Assembly: GCF_003945595.2 (NCBI RefSeq)
Contig: NW_024104528.1
Span: 496,001 to 560,000, forward strand
Reading direction: 5' to 3'
Length of the DNA: 64,000 nucleotides
Source: Pipra filicauda
Lineage: Eukaryota > Chordata > Aves > Passeriformes > Pipridae
This document shows, piece after piece, positions 1 to 12,466 of the stretch. The notes under the pieces were generated by a model. The model was not told the DNA's origin, searched no databases, and was given only the letters and a program-made list of their open reading frames with translations. Positions within the stretch are counted from its first letter, which is position 1; each line of letters begins with the position of its first letter. A program made the translations under genes and the position numbers.

Positions 1-799
1 TCTCTTCCTCCTCTCCATAGTTTAACGCATTAAAATAACCTATTAAAAGGCCTATATTTGCTTTCAAGCAGACTCTGAAAGGCGCTCAAGATGTCACTAT
101 TAAAACCGGCACTGTGCTTTGCAGGCGGAGGTCTGTGGTGAGGAGAATAAAGCAGAATTGATTAGCTGCTCTGACTTTGCCAGCCTTACAAAGCCTGCGG
201 TGTGCCACAAGTTGCTAGAGAACAGATCAGCAGCTTCTAACCAGCCCGCCTGTATACAAGGGTGCGTCACTTTGAAATCCAGCTTGGTTTTGCAAAGCCT
301 GATGCTGGTCCGGCATTCCCACAATGTCCCCCCATTTCTCACTTCCCGATGTCCTATTTTCCTCCTTTTATGAGTCCTTTGGGAAGAGTCAAAATTAAAC
401 CATCAAGACATTGTCTCTCAACCCAGAGAACAAAATCCCCATCCTGGGAGGCTGTGGAGGGCATTCGATCCAAGGAAGCCACAGGACCCCAGTGCAAACA
501 CTGCGGCTGTCGCCCCAAGAGGCTGGTTCCTGCCTACATAATCGACAATGAATATTAGAACCCGCAGACCAGAAAATGTTGGAAAATGCTGCAAATGGCC
601 AAAAGCATAAAGCCAAGGCATAAAGGTAACAAGAGGATTGCAGCCCTTATATTCTGCAGAGAAATGATCCACTCTGCACCTTTGAAATTAGGGAATGGAG
701 TTCATGTCATGCCGTGCATCAGTACGACAATCCACCCCAGAGTAGTCATCGTCATTATACCATGGGTCACATGTGTTACAACTCTATTAATGTGTATGA
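1..799. other. No gene seen; unique sequence
   Basis: Mixed-composition sequence with several short overlapping open frames on both strands. None has a recognisable domain or a convincing splice context. I see no repeat family here. Confidence 0.5.
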
Positions 800-1080
800 A
801 CTTACTCCCAGTTTAACACTGGTCTAAGAAAATCAGGCTTAATTAGATTCTCCTTGTAATTAAATGCAATTTACTCTCTGGCTTTGTGTTATGCTTCTGG
901 CTTGCCTGTACTATTGTGTGCTGATTATTGGAAATGTATTTATGAAAGGTGTAACAACTGTGTAAGAGGCATGTTTATAGAAAACATACAATTAGCTATG
1001 CTTATACCATTCCTGGCACAGCAGGGCCTTGGTCCCTGAATGTGCAAATAAATAGTAGGCACAGGCAAGCCTGATCTCAT
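800..1080. promoter_or_regulatory. Possible conserved non-coding element
   Basis: An AT-rich but non-repetitive stretch with TTAATTAG- and TAATTAAAT-type homeodomain cores near 840-865. Short FOX/POU-like words follow (TGTTTATAG near 970, TGCAAATAAATA near 1043). This looks like a vertebrate developmental enhancer, but the motifs are short and common. The call is an inference from motif density only; conservation cannot be judged from one sequence. Confidence 0.2.
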
Positions 1081-2079
1081 TTGCTTTGGTAGGTTAAGGT
1101 TGTATCGTATAAAATCAGGCTAAGGCTTTGTGTTCCATGTTTATATCTATAATTCTTCCCAAGGAAAGATCCCACCAGCCCTGACTAGTGACTGACTAAC
1201 ACAATCGCCTCTGCTTTTTCAGAGATTTGCACATGATTAACCTGGTGTGTTAAAAACAGGGCCACTGACTTTCACAGAGACTAGAGCGATAAGATGAACA
1301 TGTGTCAGTCACTGAAGGGCTTTGACTCTGTGTTATTGATACCTGTGCAACTCAGCTGGAAAATGCCCTTTTTTCCCTTCATAATTATACCAACATCTGC
1401 CCAAAGTACAAGCAGAAGAACAGGTCCAAGGAGAGACAAGGCTGCAGAAGCAGGCTCACATCAAGAGCTGTTCTCTCCATGAATCCCCTCACCAAAAATT
1501 GCCAGCCACTGGGGTTTCATTCTTTGTTTTCAAGGAAACATTTTCTGAATGGTTCTTCCATGCCTACTGAAGTCAATAGAATAAGTAAAAAATAATCTGA
1601 TACCTTCAGTAATTTCCATTTAAATCAGTGGTAAACTAGGTGCAGAGTGCAAGCTGGGTCTCCCTTGCTGCTACTTAAAATAGTTTTATAGAGGGAAACA
1701 CCTTTGCAGGTGAGTTGGCTCAGGGAAGCAAGAGTCTAGAGCAGACTGTGGGAACAGTTATTTTCCCCCCCACCAAGCATGTTCTCAAATAACCTGATTA
1801 TTCTCATTAACGCTGCATTCAGATGGCTGCAAATGAATAGAAGAAAGCAGGGGCGGGAGCAGGTAGTAAATCCTCCATCTATGAATACGATGAGGAGTTT
1901 AGGCAGTTCCCTCCCACTTCTACTAAAAAAAGTTTTAATCTTGGCTTCTCCATGCATATTGACTGGCTGCATATTGACATGCCACCTGCTGAGGCTGCTT
2001 CAGCTATTGATAACCAATGCCATCACTCCTAAAGTTCAAACACCAACCGGCGGCTTTCATGTTTGTAAACAGTATTGAT
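1081..2079. other. No gene seen
   Basis: Unique sequence with no recognisable repeat family and no coding signal. The short open frames at 1294-1482 (+) and 1736-2078 (both strands) overlap each other and carry no domain. Confidence 0.45.
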
Positions 2080-2220
2080 CTGCATAAATAAGCTTGCCAT
2101 TAGACTGCCGGATTAAACAAGGATGGAGACAGAACATTTGTGAGATTAAATCCGGAAACAGTTAATTAAAAGCTGAGCAATAAACCCAAGCTGTAAACAG
2201 CAGGCAATTAATTCAGGCAT
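2080..2220. promoter_or_regulatory. Candidate enhancer-like motif cluster
   Basis: Within about 140 bases there are two GGATTAA/ATTAAATCC words in opposite orientation (near 2110 and 2144, the K50/bicoid-class homeodomain type). There is also TTAATTAA near 2163, a FOX-type core TGTAAACAG near 2192, and CAATTAATT near 2206. Spacing is close and the sequence is not a simple repeat. Such clusters are typical of vertebrate conserved non-coding elements, but chance in AT-rich DNA is not excluded. Confidence 0.25.
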
Positions 2221-4850
2221 CTGTAGATCTATATGCACAGTCCTTCCCCTCGTTCCTGGCTGTGTCCTGCACCGGTCCCCTGTCCCTCCACCTGCCACCT
2301 TTCCCCAGCATCAGCATCCTGCCTTCTACACCCATCACCAAGAGCCATGCTGGGGTGCTCCCTCGCTGCTGCAGAAGGGGCTCTGAAAAGTAATCTTGAT
2401 ATGTAGAAACACTTCTTTTGTAAGGAGAGGGACAGGAAAACTCTCTGGGTTTTCCTTGTGCACAGTGTGGTTGTGTTACAGCAGAAGACCTCACATAGCT
2501 GCATTGTGAGCAGCAGTGGTCCGGACCTGAGAAAGGAACCAGGAATTCCTGTGGACTAAATATCCCCTCTGACACTGACCCCCACTGTGTGGCCTCAGGG
2601 TCATTACTTTGGTGTTTCACTTCAGTTTTGCCAGCTGCAAATGGAGAAGACAAGGCTTTGGACTCTTCAATTCAACCATACTTTCCAGTTGCAAACAACC
2701 CATTTAATGAAATAGAAGTGTCTAGGGGTGACATAAATTTTCATTTTTGAAACAAAAAAACCCCAGCCAAATGATCTCAGAAAAATAACCAGCAAGATTT
2801 GAAGATTTTCAAGTTTTTACTCTTCTCGATTGGTTTTCATCCCCCTCTTCCCTTTCTTCACTTTTTCTAATGACAAAGTGGAAAGAGAAAAGGAGAGAAT
2901 GAAAGCTGCTTAAAGGAAGAAAGAGAAATTCACTTACTTATAAACAACCAAGCAAATGTAGAAAAAAAAATGCAAAGTTTATTTCAAATTCTTCCAACCA
3001 TGGCTCCAGGATGTGGTATGCTCTGGTAAGTTAAACACCTGTAGCTTAGAACTCCCATCCGATTTTCAGGCTTAATCTAAATAAACTACTCCCCTTGAGG
3101 TATTCCACTGATATAATTTTTCTCTCCCATGGGAAGAGAACGAGAAAAAATATCTAATGAGCACAACTTGGAATTGAATGCCTGTTACTCATCTTTTTGC
3201 AATACTGTTCTGATATCATGTCCTGGGTCCTCCCATTTGGACAATGGCAAGATCTGACAATGGCAAGAAAATAGCAGAAAAAATATTTTTGCTTGCCAGC
3301 ACTTTCTAGAGATGACAGTTGGCTATCAAGTGTATATGCAAATAATATGCAAAAGAAAGATTGCACAGAAGGGTGGGTGAGAGTCCTTTCTTTGAAGCCC
3401 ACCATCAGGAATTCAGCATCATCACGTCAATAGTTTTAAAATTATGAACTACAGACTTTTAGGCCATTGTGGATATTATTTTTTGTAATAAATTTAAGAT
3501 TTTCGTAGTGTGCAGAAATCACCTCACGTTAGTAAGCAATGTGTGTGCTACCAGCATCTCACTAGGTTTGATGAAATAATGTGGACCAAAAACCAAACTA
3601 AATCAACCCAATCCAAACAAAAAACAAAACAAAACAAATCCTCTATTTTTGAAAGTTTAAAATTGCTAACTTCAAAACCCCAGTTTGCAGTACAATTCCA
3701 GGATGCTTCATTGGTATAGCTGAGGAGTTGTGATCAGGAAGGAGAGAAATGATGCCACAAAAAGCAATAGAGTGATTCTGGTGGCATAGCTGGCAATGCC
3801 TTCAACATTTTGAACATTAGTTTTACTACTCCTGGTAATTCGCGTGATGCCATAGCTGCTGCTGTGCACAACTAAATCTATCATCATATACGCTCAGCAA
3901 GGGCACCAGTAACTCCAGTGGACACTGTCACAAAGTACTGTACTTTGGATCAATTATCAAAGCTAATGTAAAATAAACAGTAAAAAATACATGTGACTCT
4001 TCTTATCACGTGAGTTTGGTCTTTGCTCTTTCCCAATTTTCACAAAAGTATCTGAAGTCCTCACAAATCCCTCCTCACAGCGACTCAGAGAGCAAGTGGT
4101 GGGAGCAGGTTGGTCAATTTGGAGGATGAGCCTGCTCTGCTCCCTGCTCCTCAGAGAGCAAAGCTCACCTTGAACTACCTGGATGGAAGTCAGAGGTTCA
4201 GTCAGCAGTGACTCCTTCCTTCAGGCAGCCCTGCTGAAGGGTGTATCCAGGCCATGTGGGGGTGTGAGTTATTTGTTTAATAATCAGAAACCCACATGCT
4301 GGGAAATTAACTTTTATGAGTCCACGCATCGACAAATGTGGTACAAATTGCTTTTGTCAGCAATGACCAATTCCTCCTGACTGGCTCTGCCCAAGGCTTT
4401 GACTGGAGGGAGAAGACAGGTCAGGGCTGTTTTTGAGATCTAATAAGCCTAAGTCAGTTACTGGCTTTGCTTTGGGCACCCCTGACATAGGTAGCACTTG
4501 GGAATTGTAAGTACAATGCTGAATAATTAAGTGATTTTAAAACAACCTCTCAAAGCTCCCAAACCAGCTACAAGACCTGACATTGCTCTGGATGGTCAGA
4601 AGGACATTGTACTGGGCAGAAGGGGAAGGTGTAGGGGCTAAGCAAGCACAGCCATTTCTCCCTCTTTATCCTGTCCCTGGCTCCCGTGACCCTACATTAA
4701 AGCAAGAGCCTCGTTTCTTTGACACCTCTCCACTTCACTTAAGGTTGAAGACTATGTACAATTCAGGATCAAGACTAGTAGGGGGCAGCACAGACTTTGA
4801 AGACCCTTCCACTTGGTCTCCCTCCAAGGTTTTATTTCTATTTATTACCT
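2221..4850. other. No gene seen; minor simple repeats
   Basis: No coding region or recognisable transposon. The minus-strand open frame at 2213-2653 (146 codons) is overlapped by a second open frame in another phase and shows no domain. Minor features are the 12-base direct repeat at 3241 and an A/C-rich run at about 3594-3641 that resembles the A-rich tails common in bird DNA. Confidence 0.45.
3241..3268. repeat. Short tandem duplication, period 16
   Basis: The 12-mer ACAATGGCAAGA occurs at 3241-3252 and again at 3257-3268. It is a short local duplication with no known function. Confidence 0.8.
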
Positions 4851-5010
4851 CATGAAGTTATTTCTGGTATTTAATGCTATTATTCTGGCACTGTAGTTGT
4901 ATGTTAGACATCTGTTATGAACCAGGACCCTACTGTATTAGATGCTGTACAACTCCACGGGAAGAAAAGCAGCACTTGTCCCCAAAGGTCACAACCTAAA
5001 TATAGTATGG
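4851..5010 (+). repeat. Ancient amniote retroposon fragment
   Basis: The stretch from the TTATTCTGGCACTGTAG-like start through GAACCAGGACCCTACTGTATTAGATGCTGTACA to a region ending AAGGTCACAACCTAAATATA-like follows, by memory, an old repeat found across birds, turtles and crocodilians. That repeat carries the series 'GACCAGGACCCCATTGTGC', 'GGTGCTGTACAAA' and 'AGCTTACAATCTAA'. Divergence is high. I cannot give the exact family name; it may be the 3' part of an old LINE or a SINE that uses such a tail. Confidence 0.5.
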
Positions 5011-5619
5011 CATTCCAGCCTTTTGTCTTCATTCAGAGCCTTGTTTTTATCCTCCTGGATTCATCTTGTAAATTCAAGTGCAAGGATCTTGTTTTTCATA
5101 AAAGAACTGAAGTACCACCAGTGATGAACAGGAATGATTTCTCTGGTATTACCAGCCTGCTGGCTGCAATATCCAGTGGAGCTCAGCCACATTCACCTGC
5201 AGCACAGCAGGACCCCTGAAGTCAATATTCTTACCTGGGTAGGATCAGGCTCAGGATAGGATAGTTCATGGAAATTTCAGGTGTCACATGCTGGAGGAGA
5301 CAGCAGAGAGTTAAGGATGATGCTGCTCCCCAAAGGCCACGAGTAAATAAATTCCTCTCCAGCTGGAGACTCTTATAAATGGTCTTCAGTCCGAAGATCT
5401 ATTTAAATTACAGCAATGTACAATTGTATGGAAATAACTATTCCTGGAACACCCGGGTCTCCTGACATCACTTCCTTGAGAAATAGATCCAGTTACTTCC
5501 ACTGAGAGATGAAAAAATGAGTGGGGGGAAAGGGGGAAGGAAAAGAAAAGCCTCTGCAGGTGGAGACCCTCTTTTTCTTTTTTTCTTTTTCCTTTTTAGA
5601 ATTGTTTCAATTCTTTAGC
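5011..5619. other. No gene seen
   Basis: Unique sequence. A pyrimidine tract (CTTTTTCTTTT pattern) runs at about 5569-5597, just before the MIR-like element. It may be a simple repeat and is not read as a splice signal, because no exon follows. Confidence 0.4.
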
Positions 5620-5815
5620 ATATAGGAAGGAAGGATGGTCTGGTGGATAAAGGTAGAGGCACCGTTGACAGTTCGGAGTTGGCCCCTGTTCCAGCTCTGC
5701 TGCAGACATCCTGTGCAACCCTGAGCAAGTCATTACCTCCCAGTGCCCTTCCTCCTTCTCTCCAAAATGGGGTAAAACCATGTTTACTTGTTTCTGAGAA
5801 GGACATATGGCCTGG
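5620..5815 (+). repeat. MIR-like tRNA-derived SINE remnant
   Basis: The order of landmarks follows a MIR/CORE-SINE read in the plus direction. There is a 'GGTCTGGTGGATAAAGG' start (tRNA A-box region) and 'CCTGTTCCAGCTCTGCTGCAG' near 5687 (B-box neighbourhood). Then come 'TGTGCAACCCTGAGCAAGTCA', a CCTCCCAGTGCCC stretch and 'CTCCAAAATGGGGTAAAAC' near 5760, which corresponds to the MIR 'CATCTGTAAAATGGGGATAA' core. Divergence is high, as expected for an element fixed before the amniote radiation. The overlapping open frames here are spurious. Confidence 0.6.
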
Positions 5816-8699
5816 GGCTTCTCCCTCCCAAAGTTTGGAAGGGTTTTGCAGAGAGGGGAGGGAAAAAGCACCGGGATCCAAACTGCCAGCCAGCAAACAT
5901 TGGAGCTGATGTGTGCCCTGCAAGGGGAGCAGAGCTGTCTCACACCAGCTGAGCTCTTTCTTTCAACCTCATGTCCTGATGCTCAGCCTGCTCTGATGGT
6001 GCTTGCAAGCAGAGGCAATGCAACTTGACATTGGTTTTGGTAGTTGTGTAGTTGTGTTCAGCAAGATAAAAGATGGATTAAGGCAAAATATGTGCAGCAA
6101 AAACTATATGTCTGAGCAGCATAGGGGTAGAAAACTTTCTGAACAAGACAGGATTCTGTGTACCTCTCCACAAAGTAAATACTACCATATGTGCATTAAA
6201 AGGCTCCTATTATTTACAGAGTGCTGACATGAAACCCCCTGAAAGAGTTAGTATTTTGTTAGGTAAACGTTTTTCCCTCTGAGCGTTTTCCTCTTCTCCC
6301 TCTCCCCTCCCCCTCGCCCAATAACTTACAGATGTTAGAACAATAAATTGAATGAATAGTTTCCCACACTGGAATGCCTGCATGCCGAAGAATGCAGAAA
6401 TGATTTCTGGCCAGTTTCTGACACTGATCTACAACTACACTGCATATATTCTGTTGCTCTTGTATCAAGTCTTGAGCTGGTCCCTGCCAAGAATTAAGTG
6501 CTTGTTCCATAAACCTGGTGTAGATTATCACTTAGCTGTATAGATGTATCTAATAGAATTAAATAGTTTGGCTCCTGACCAGTAACAGATGTGCTACATA
6601 TAATGCAATAATAATGAGACTGAAAGCACCATGTTATGCCAAGGGAACACTGTGAGATAGCTCACATTTCTTCTGTTGCCCAGTCAAAGCTCTGTGAAAA
6701 GTAAATCGAAAGTCCCATGTTTATAAGAACAAAACAAGCTTTGGCTTTCCTTCTTTTTTCATTTTAATCTTAACAATGGGTTTGTTATCCAGCCCATGCA
6801 CAAAGGTGAACAAGGGGTCAGCTTTCATTTCTACGGAGCGATGAGTTTGCTTTACCATAATTTTACTTTTCACTGAAGTTCTCCTGTAACCTAAATGGTT
6901 ATAATTAAATGACATTGAACCAGGTCATAACTATCTGTTTGTGACATGTGAGCCCACAAAACTTGACCCGCTGGGGACAGAATGGGCTGGGTAGGAGGAA
7001 GAAGAGTTCAGTTGTACACATAAGATGATCTTTCATTTTCTAAAATAAAACTAAAAAAAAAATAAACAAGTTAGGACACAGTCCTGTAATGAACTACAAA
7101 GCACTCGAGTTCCTTCCCATTTCTGTTGCAAGAGAGGTTCTTCACATTGTCTGCAGGGAGGAAATGCCCCTGAGACCATGTGCCCATGCTGAGAGTCTTG
7201 CCAGCAGACAGCAGAGGGGCCAGGGCCGCATCTACCTTCCTGCACCACTGCTGCCTCGCTTCAGACCGTAGTGGAAGCTCAAAGACAACTGGTGACACTG
7301 GTGGTGGGGCTGTGACCTGCCCACCAGCTGAACTGAACCCGCATTATCCGCCATGGCTTTTGATCAGCACCGCAGATACCTGGTGGCAGGGCTGGGGGGA
7401 ATAAGCTGCTCCACCTGAAATCGTGACAGGTGGCAGGTGCAGGATATCTCTGGAAAGTGCAGAGAACGTGCCTAAACAAGCTATTACTGGATGCTGGTGA
7501 TCAGGTTGTATTTTTTCTGTTCTTCAAGTGTGAGCATGGTTAATGAGAAAGTTGTGAAGGCAAGTGAATTCCCTGAGTACCTGAGTGTCTCAGCCTTTCT
7601 TGACCCATGTCGGTCTGGGTACAGATGGAGTAGAGCACAGAGACTGCACTGCATGGGCAGTCCAGGTTACAGATGAATATCAGGGCTCCAAGATGTTATT
7701 GTTAGATCTATCAGCTGTCTTTGATGCCCTGAGGTATTGTTGAGTTGCTTTTGATCCTCGGCAAGAATAGATGGGACTGTGCTCTGCTCACTTTTCCCTT
7801 AGCTTTCAGAGAGATCTCAGAAGGTAATTTTGGATAACTGCCCTAGTTTATTGACCTTGAGGGAACACTGCCTGATGTTTCATTAGCAATGTACACAAAA
7901 ACAGTGGGGGTGATTAATGAATTGATACTTTTTTGAAATTCCCTTGGACAGACAGAGCTATTATTAGCATTGGACGACTACCTCGGAATTCTGCGACCAT
8001 CCACTCAAATGTAACATGGAAAGGCTAGGCTGTCATAGCGATATTCAGATAAAACCAGTCTCTCCAGCTTCAGTGGGAAGACCATATAGGAGAGTGTTAA
8101 GGGGGTTGGTGCTGTAACAGAAATGAATTAGTTCCCTGGGAGAAGTTGAGTTGGTGTTCTCTGGTTGCTAGAGCCTGTATTCGAGACCTGGAGATGGTGA
8201 TCCAGATGGACAGATGTAACTGCTCTTTCTCTCTGCTTTTCCCTTCTGAAGGGAAATGCTCTGGGTGACAGAAACATGACTGTGACCATTTTTTAAAGAA
8301 ACAGTTATGGAAAATTCATGCAAAACTGGATCCCCAGAGTTATGACTGACAGCAACAGTGGGCCCAGGGCCATGTGACCCCACCACATGCCTGATTAAAG
8401 TGAAACTGCCCTGCTTGATTTTCCAGGATCAAATGGCTGTAACACATTGTACAGACCAAGAACCAATATTCTGCAATGAGAAATTCTGGACCAAGCATCA
8501 GATTCAAACTATGCTTACAGACAGTACCAAGGCACAAGAAGCAGCAACAGCAGCTAGATTTGCCAAATAAATTATTCACCCAGCTCTACTAAAAACAAAA
8601 GAAAGGGATTGAAAATAGCCATCTGGGAAGCAAGGAAAAGCTCAAGAAAATTATCCTCCCTGCTGTACATCATCCTCGCAGTAGTACTCAGGGAGAATG
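5816..8699. other. No gene seen
   Basis: Nearly 3 kb of unique sequence without a recognisable repeat or coding signal. The minus-strand frame at 6721-6915 (64 codons, rich in Lys) has a protein-like composition, but no homologue comes to mind and it lacks clear splice sites. Confidence 0.4.
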
Positions 8700-8830
8700 T
8701 GACAATTGATTAAAACTAATTGGAGGTTAAATTAAATGATAATTAGCATTAATCAATAGGAGTGTTGGCACGCCAGTGCATCCCTCCTTTAGGCAATTCA
8801 CCTCCAATCCTCAACACACCAATAAGGCTG
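8700..8830. promoter_or_regulatory. Homeodomain-motif cluster, possible enhancer
   Basis: Bases 8701-8760 carry at least five ATTA/TAAT cores in close succession, in contexts CAATTGATTAAAA, ACTAATTGG, TTAAATTAAAT, GATAATTAGC and CATTAATCAAT. Directly downstream is a non-AT-rich segment with TTGGCACGCCAG, an NFI-like half-palindrome TTGGC...GCCA. This arrangement is typical of conserved developmental enhancers. The motifs are seen directly; their function is inferred. Confidence 0.3.
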
Positions 8831-11800
8831 GTGATCTGCAAGCCCAGCATGTGCTCCTTCTATCCATAAAAAAGCAAGTCCAGCAGCATTGACCTGGAGG
8901 GTTGGAGGAAAGCGAGCATTTCAGTGAAAGACAGCCTGGCCGTCACCAGACATGGCTGCTGCACCTCTCCCGCAGCTGACTGCAGCCTACATCAAACACT
9001 AGGGTGCCCTCAAAGGATGGAAGCTGGTAACGACAACTCAATGCCCACCTGCTTTCAAACAGCAGATCACAGAGCGCCTTGCCTTAGCATAATATTATGT
9101 TTTTGTTAAGAATGCTCATTTCTCTTCCTCTCTCTATTTTTTTTTTGGTGGTATATTTTTGTGTGGCTGGTGCAAAAGGAATAGCCACGACTGTACAGCC
9201 CCCACTAAGGCAGAATTGCCTCTTTGCGAAGGGAAGCTAGCAGGGAAGTTGAGGAGGAAGAATTTTCTCCAGCTCACAAGTCAGTGAGCTCTGATCTTAA
9301 TGTTCAGTCCTAATTTGTGGTTGGGTTAAAGGGGAGATGAAGTGCCATTTTGTCATTTGCATAGAGCTTGAATAAATAACATGCGGGCACCTTTTATGAA
9401 CACAGTGAGTGCACTCATGTGCATGTGTGCTTAATGCCCTACATACATCCATCAGCTCTCCAGCACCTGGCTGCCAACAGATGGTAGAGACTCCTAATAT
9501 AAGGCAGGAGAATTTAGGACCAGCCACACTTGCCCACTGCACCTCTACTTGCCTCATATCCAAGAGCTGCCAGTTCCCATTGTGGTGTTAAAAAAAATCA
9601 TCTCGGGGGGCTTAGAGCAAGCGTATAACACTGTCAACATTTGAGGGCCAAATTTGACAGTTCTTGGGAGACTTTTTGGCCTCTCATATTTCTGCAGGTA
9701 TCTCCAGTCAGACTCTGGAAGCATAAGGCTATGCCGAGGGGACACTCTCAGGAAAAAGAAAGAGGAAAGTGTCTTAATGCTGCTCACATCTCAGGCAGTG
9801 CTTTGGGGTGAGCACACAGAAAGGAAGCACAACTGCTTCCTCTGTCTTTCCGCAACTGGTCCCTGCCAGGAGCAGGTCTGGAGGGCAACAACCCATGCAG
9901 AGACCCTGGGGAATGTCTCCCCTATCAGTTACCTTTGTTTTCTTACATAAGCAATGAACAAAGAACATTCATCTGAACTCAACTATGTCTGCATGCCCAA
10001 AGCTAGGGAACCAGGAGCATGAAAGAAAGGCTTACCTGCCTTTCAAAGTTTCATCAGCACAGCTCAGAGAAATGTGATTTTGTACACAGTGTAACAAGTG
10101 CCAATATCATCCTTTTTATGCCAGTGCTAGGGAATTTTGTTGATTTCATACTGCAAAATTTTGCTTTGGATTGTTTGCCAACCGACATGATGTAGGATGG
10201 GAAAAAATCCTGCGTTTAGCTGACACATCATGCTGCCAGAAATCCTATTGCTACTCAGTAGTGGGACAAGATATCCTTCTGATAAGTGTGGCTCATTCCT
10301 ACTCTTCTAATCCTTCCATATCTGCCAACTGCCCAAATTTACCATGGACTTCTACATGGCCCTGTCCTCAAGTACTTACCTAAAAGCACTGCAAACACAA
10401 CTGTGTTTGGGGGACCACGTCTAGTCCACCTGCCTCAGGCTGGGAACTGTTGGGAATGGATATACTACGTCACCAGATGAACATTGCTGCCTTTAAAAGA
10501 CCATTTACCCTAGATGGATTTGGCAGTGCAATGGTCCTAACTTTAGCTTTTTGGTGCACTTAAATATCAAGATATTTATGACTATGACCCTTGTCCTCTC
10601 CTTGTGTCCTGCACACTGTTGCCCAGCCTTTCCCAAATGAAGGCCATAAGATGTCATTTTCTGGTATGTTGTGGAAGAAACCACTTATGGAAAACATTCC
10701 TAGGCAGCACACCTTGGCAAACTCTTACCGAGGCCTGAATATATGGAGGAACCAAATCTGATCCAAAACCTGGGGATGTACTTCATCGCACTGCAGTCCT
10801 TGGGCCAGTAAGTCATCTGGTATAAAGAGACTTACCAGCTGCAGTGAAGTCCTGTATTACACACTCAGCTTCCAGTTCAGAGCCATCCTGCACCTGAGCT
10901 GCTCATAGCACACACACAGCAAGTGCAAGTCTCTCTGCAAAAGGCTGTAGTAGACCTACAGAGACACCAATTTCATCTTCACTGCTCCATCAGCATGAAA
11001 AGGAAGGGGTTGTGTAAGTAAGGAGATACTTAGATTGCACCCAAGATAATGGGAAGAGGACAAAGAGAAAGATCTCTCCAGCCTAAAGGAAAACATGGCT
11101 TTCTTTGCACTGACCACACACGTTAAGTGTCTTTGATGGGGGGGGGGGGAAAGCAGGTGGTAAAAGACAGTATACAAAAAGATTGGTCATGCCTATCACA
11201 TCCCTTTCCAGATCAATGTATATTTGTGAAGATATAATCTTCCTGCTGTAATGCTGACAGGTTAATGACAGCATGAGTTATCTGCTATCTAAATGCCCAC
11301 ATCAGTACCCGAGATAGATTAAGCCCCGACGGACTTAACTACTTGTGCATGCGACTCCATAGCCTGTCATCATAACACCCTCACCTGTGACTTTTCTTGC
11401 CTTTTACTTATTAAACTATCCTGCTGCAGGCCCTTGCCTTCCCCTGCTTGTGTGATGCTGGGTGTTGAGGGTTGTGCTGCTGGCCAGGGAACGCCTCCAT
11501 CTCTTATGACTATCTCCACTGTGTAGGTACACTGCTGGGTGGGAAGGACCCTTTGCCATGGGAGGTATGGAAAAGTGGAGATACCTGCCCTTTCAGTGCA
11601 GCTAAGTAGAATAAGAAGCAGTGACAAGATCCTATAATTCCCCCAGCATCTGGTACTGGTAAATTTGGATTGGATCTTTTATTTTAAAAATTAAGACTCA
11701 AATTTCTGTCTGTGTATTTTATTTTTTATTGGGTTTGGGTTTCTCTCCCCCTCAAAAAGTCCAGACAGCATGCTGTAGTGTTTCAGCAGGTTGGAAGAGG

Positions 11801-12439
11801 AATGAGACATGGTTGGGCAACATCCCCAGGATCCTGCCCTGGCTTTGGCCCAAAATTTGCAAAGTGGATTACTACAGCACATAGCTGGGCTCAGGATCCA
11901 GTAGCATTTGCAATGAGTGGTCTACACTGCAGTTGGCTTGTGACTTGGAGGATTTAGGCTTTAGTCCTGCTTCTGGTCTTGACCTCCTGGATAATGTGGA
12001 AGAGAAAGGCAGAAGGTGCAAAGATTTAACAAGGGAATTGAAATCTATTGGTTTAAATTTCATTAGAATAGCCCAGTTGCTCTCCCATCAGCTACCAGAG
12101 AAATGCCACTATTAACTTCCAAATTGCCCCATGCCCCATTTGTACAGATGAATTTACCTAGTGTCTGGCTGCTGGATCTCTGGACCTGAATGCACCTATA
12201 CACTCCTACATCCAAAAAGAAAAAGAGGGCAAGTTGGGATGAACAGGGTGCAAACATCTGGTTCACCAGCCTGCTGTGTTTGGGCTGAAAAGCTCTCGCA
12301 CTCTTGCCTGGGAATATCAGTAGTTTAACACGTAACTGAATTAGCAGCGAGAGAAAACAAATCACATGTGACTGAGTCTTCTGACAGAAGCAGCTTTGAT
12401 GTCCTTCTGGTTGGACTCTCATACTTCTCAGCCCAGCCA
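8831..12439. other. No gene seen; minor runs
   Basis: Unique sequence with many short overlapping frames and no domain. A 12-base G run lies at 11,138-11,149. A stretch around 11,925-11,990 (GACTTGGAGGATTTAGGC, then TAGTCCTGCTTCTGG) weakly resembles the B-box side of a MIR SINE, but too weakly to call. Confidence 0.4.
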
Positions 12440-12466
12440 CCCCCCACCTGCACCCCACCCCACCCC
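12440..12466 (-). other. G-quadruplex motif
   Basis: The plus strand has C tracts of 6, 4, 4 and 4 bases separated by loops of 7, 1 and 1 bases. The minus strand therefore reads as four G tracts of at least four Gs with very short loops, an intramolecular G-quadruplex consensus of the stable kind. It lies just upstream of nothing recognisable. Confidence 0.75.

Noticed and set aside
5569..5597. Pyrimidine tract resembling a 3' splice site
   Set aside because: It ends in TTTTTAGA but is followed by a SINE remnant, not by an exon.
11925..11990. Possible MIR-like SINE
   Set aside because: Only a few landmark words match and their spacing is poor. Not separable from chance.
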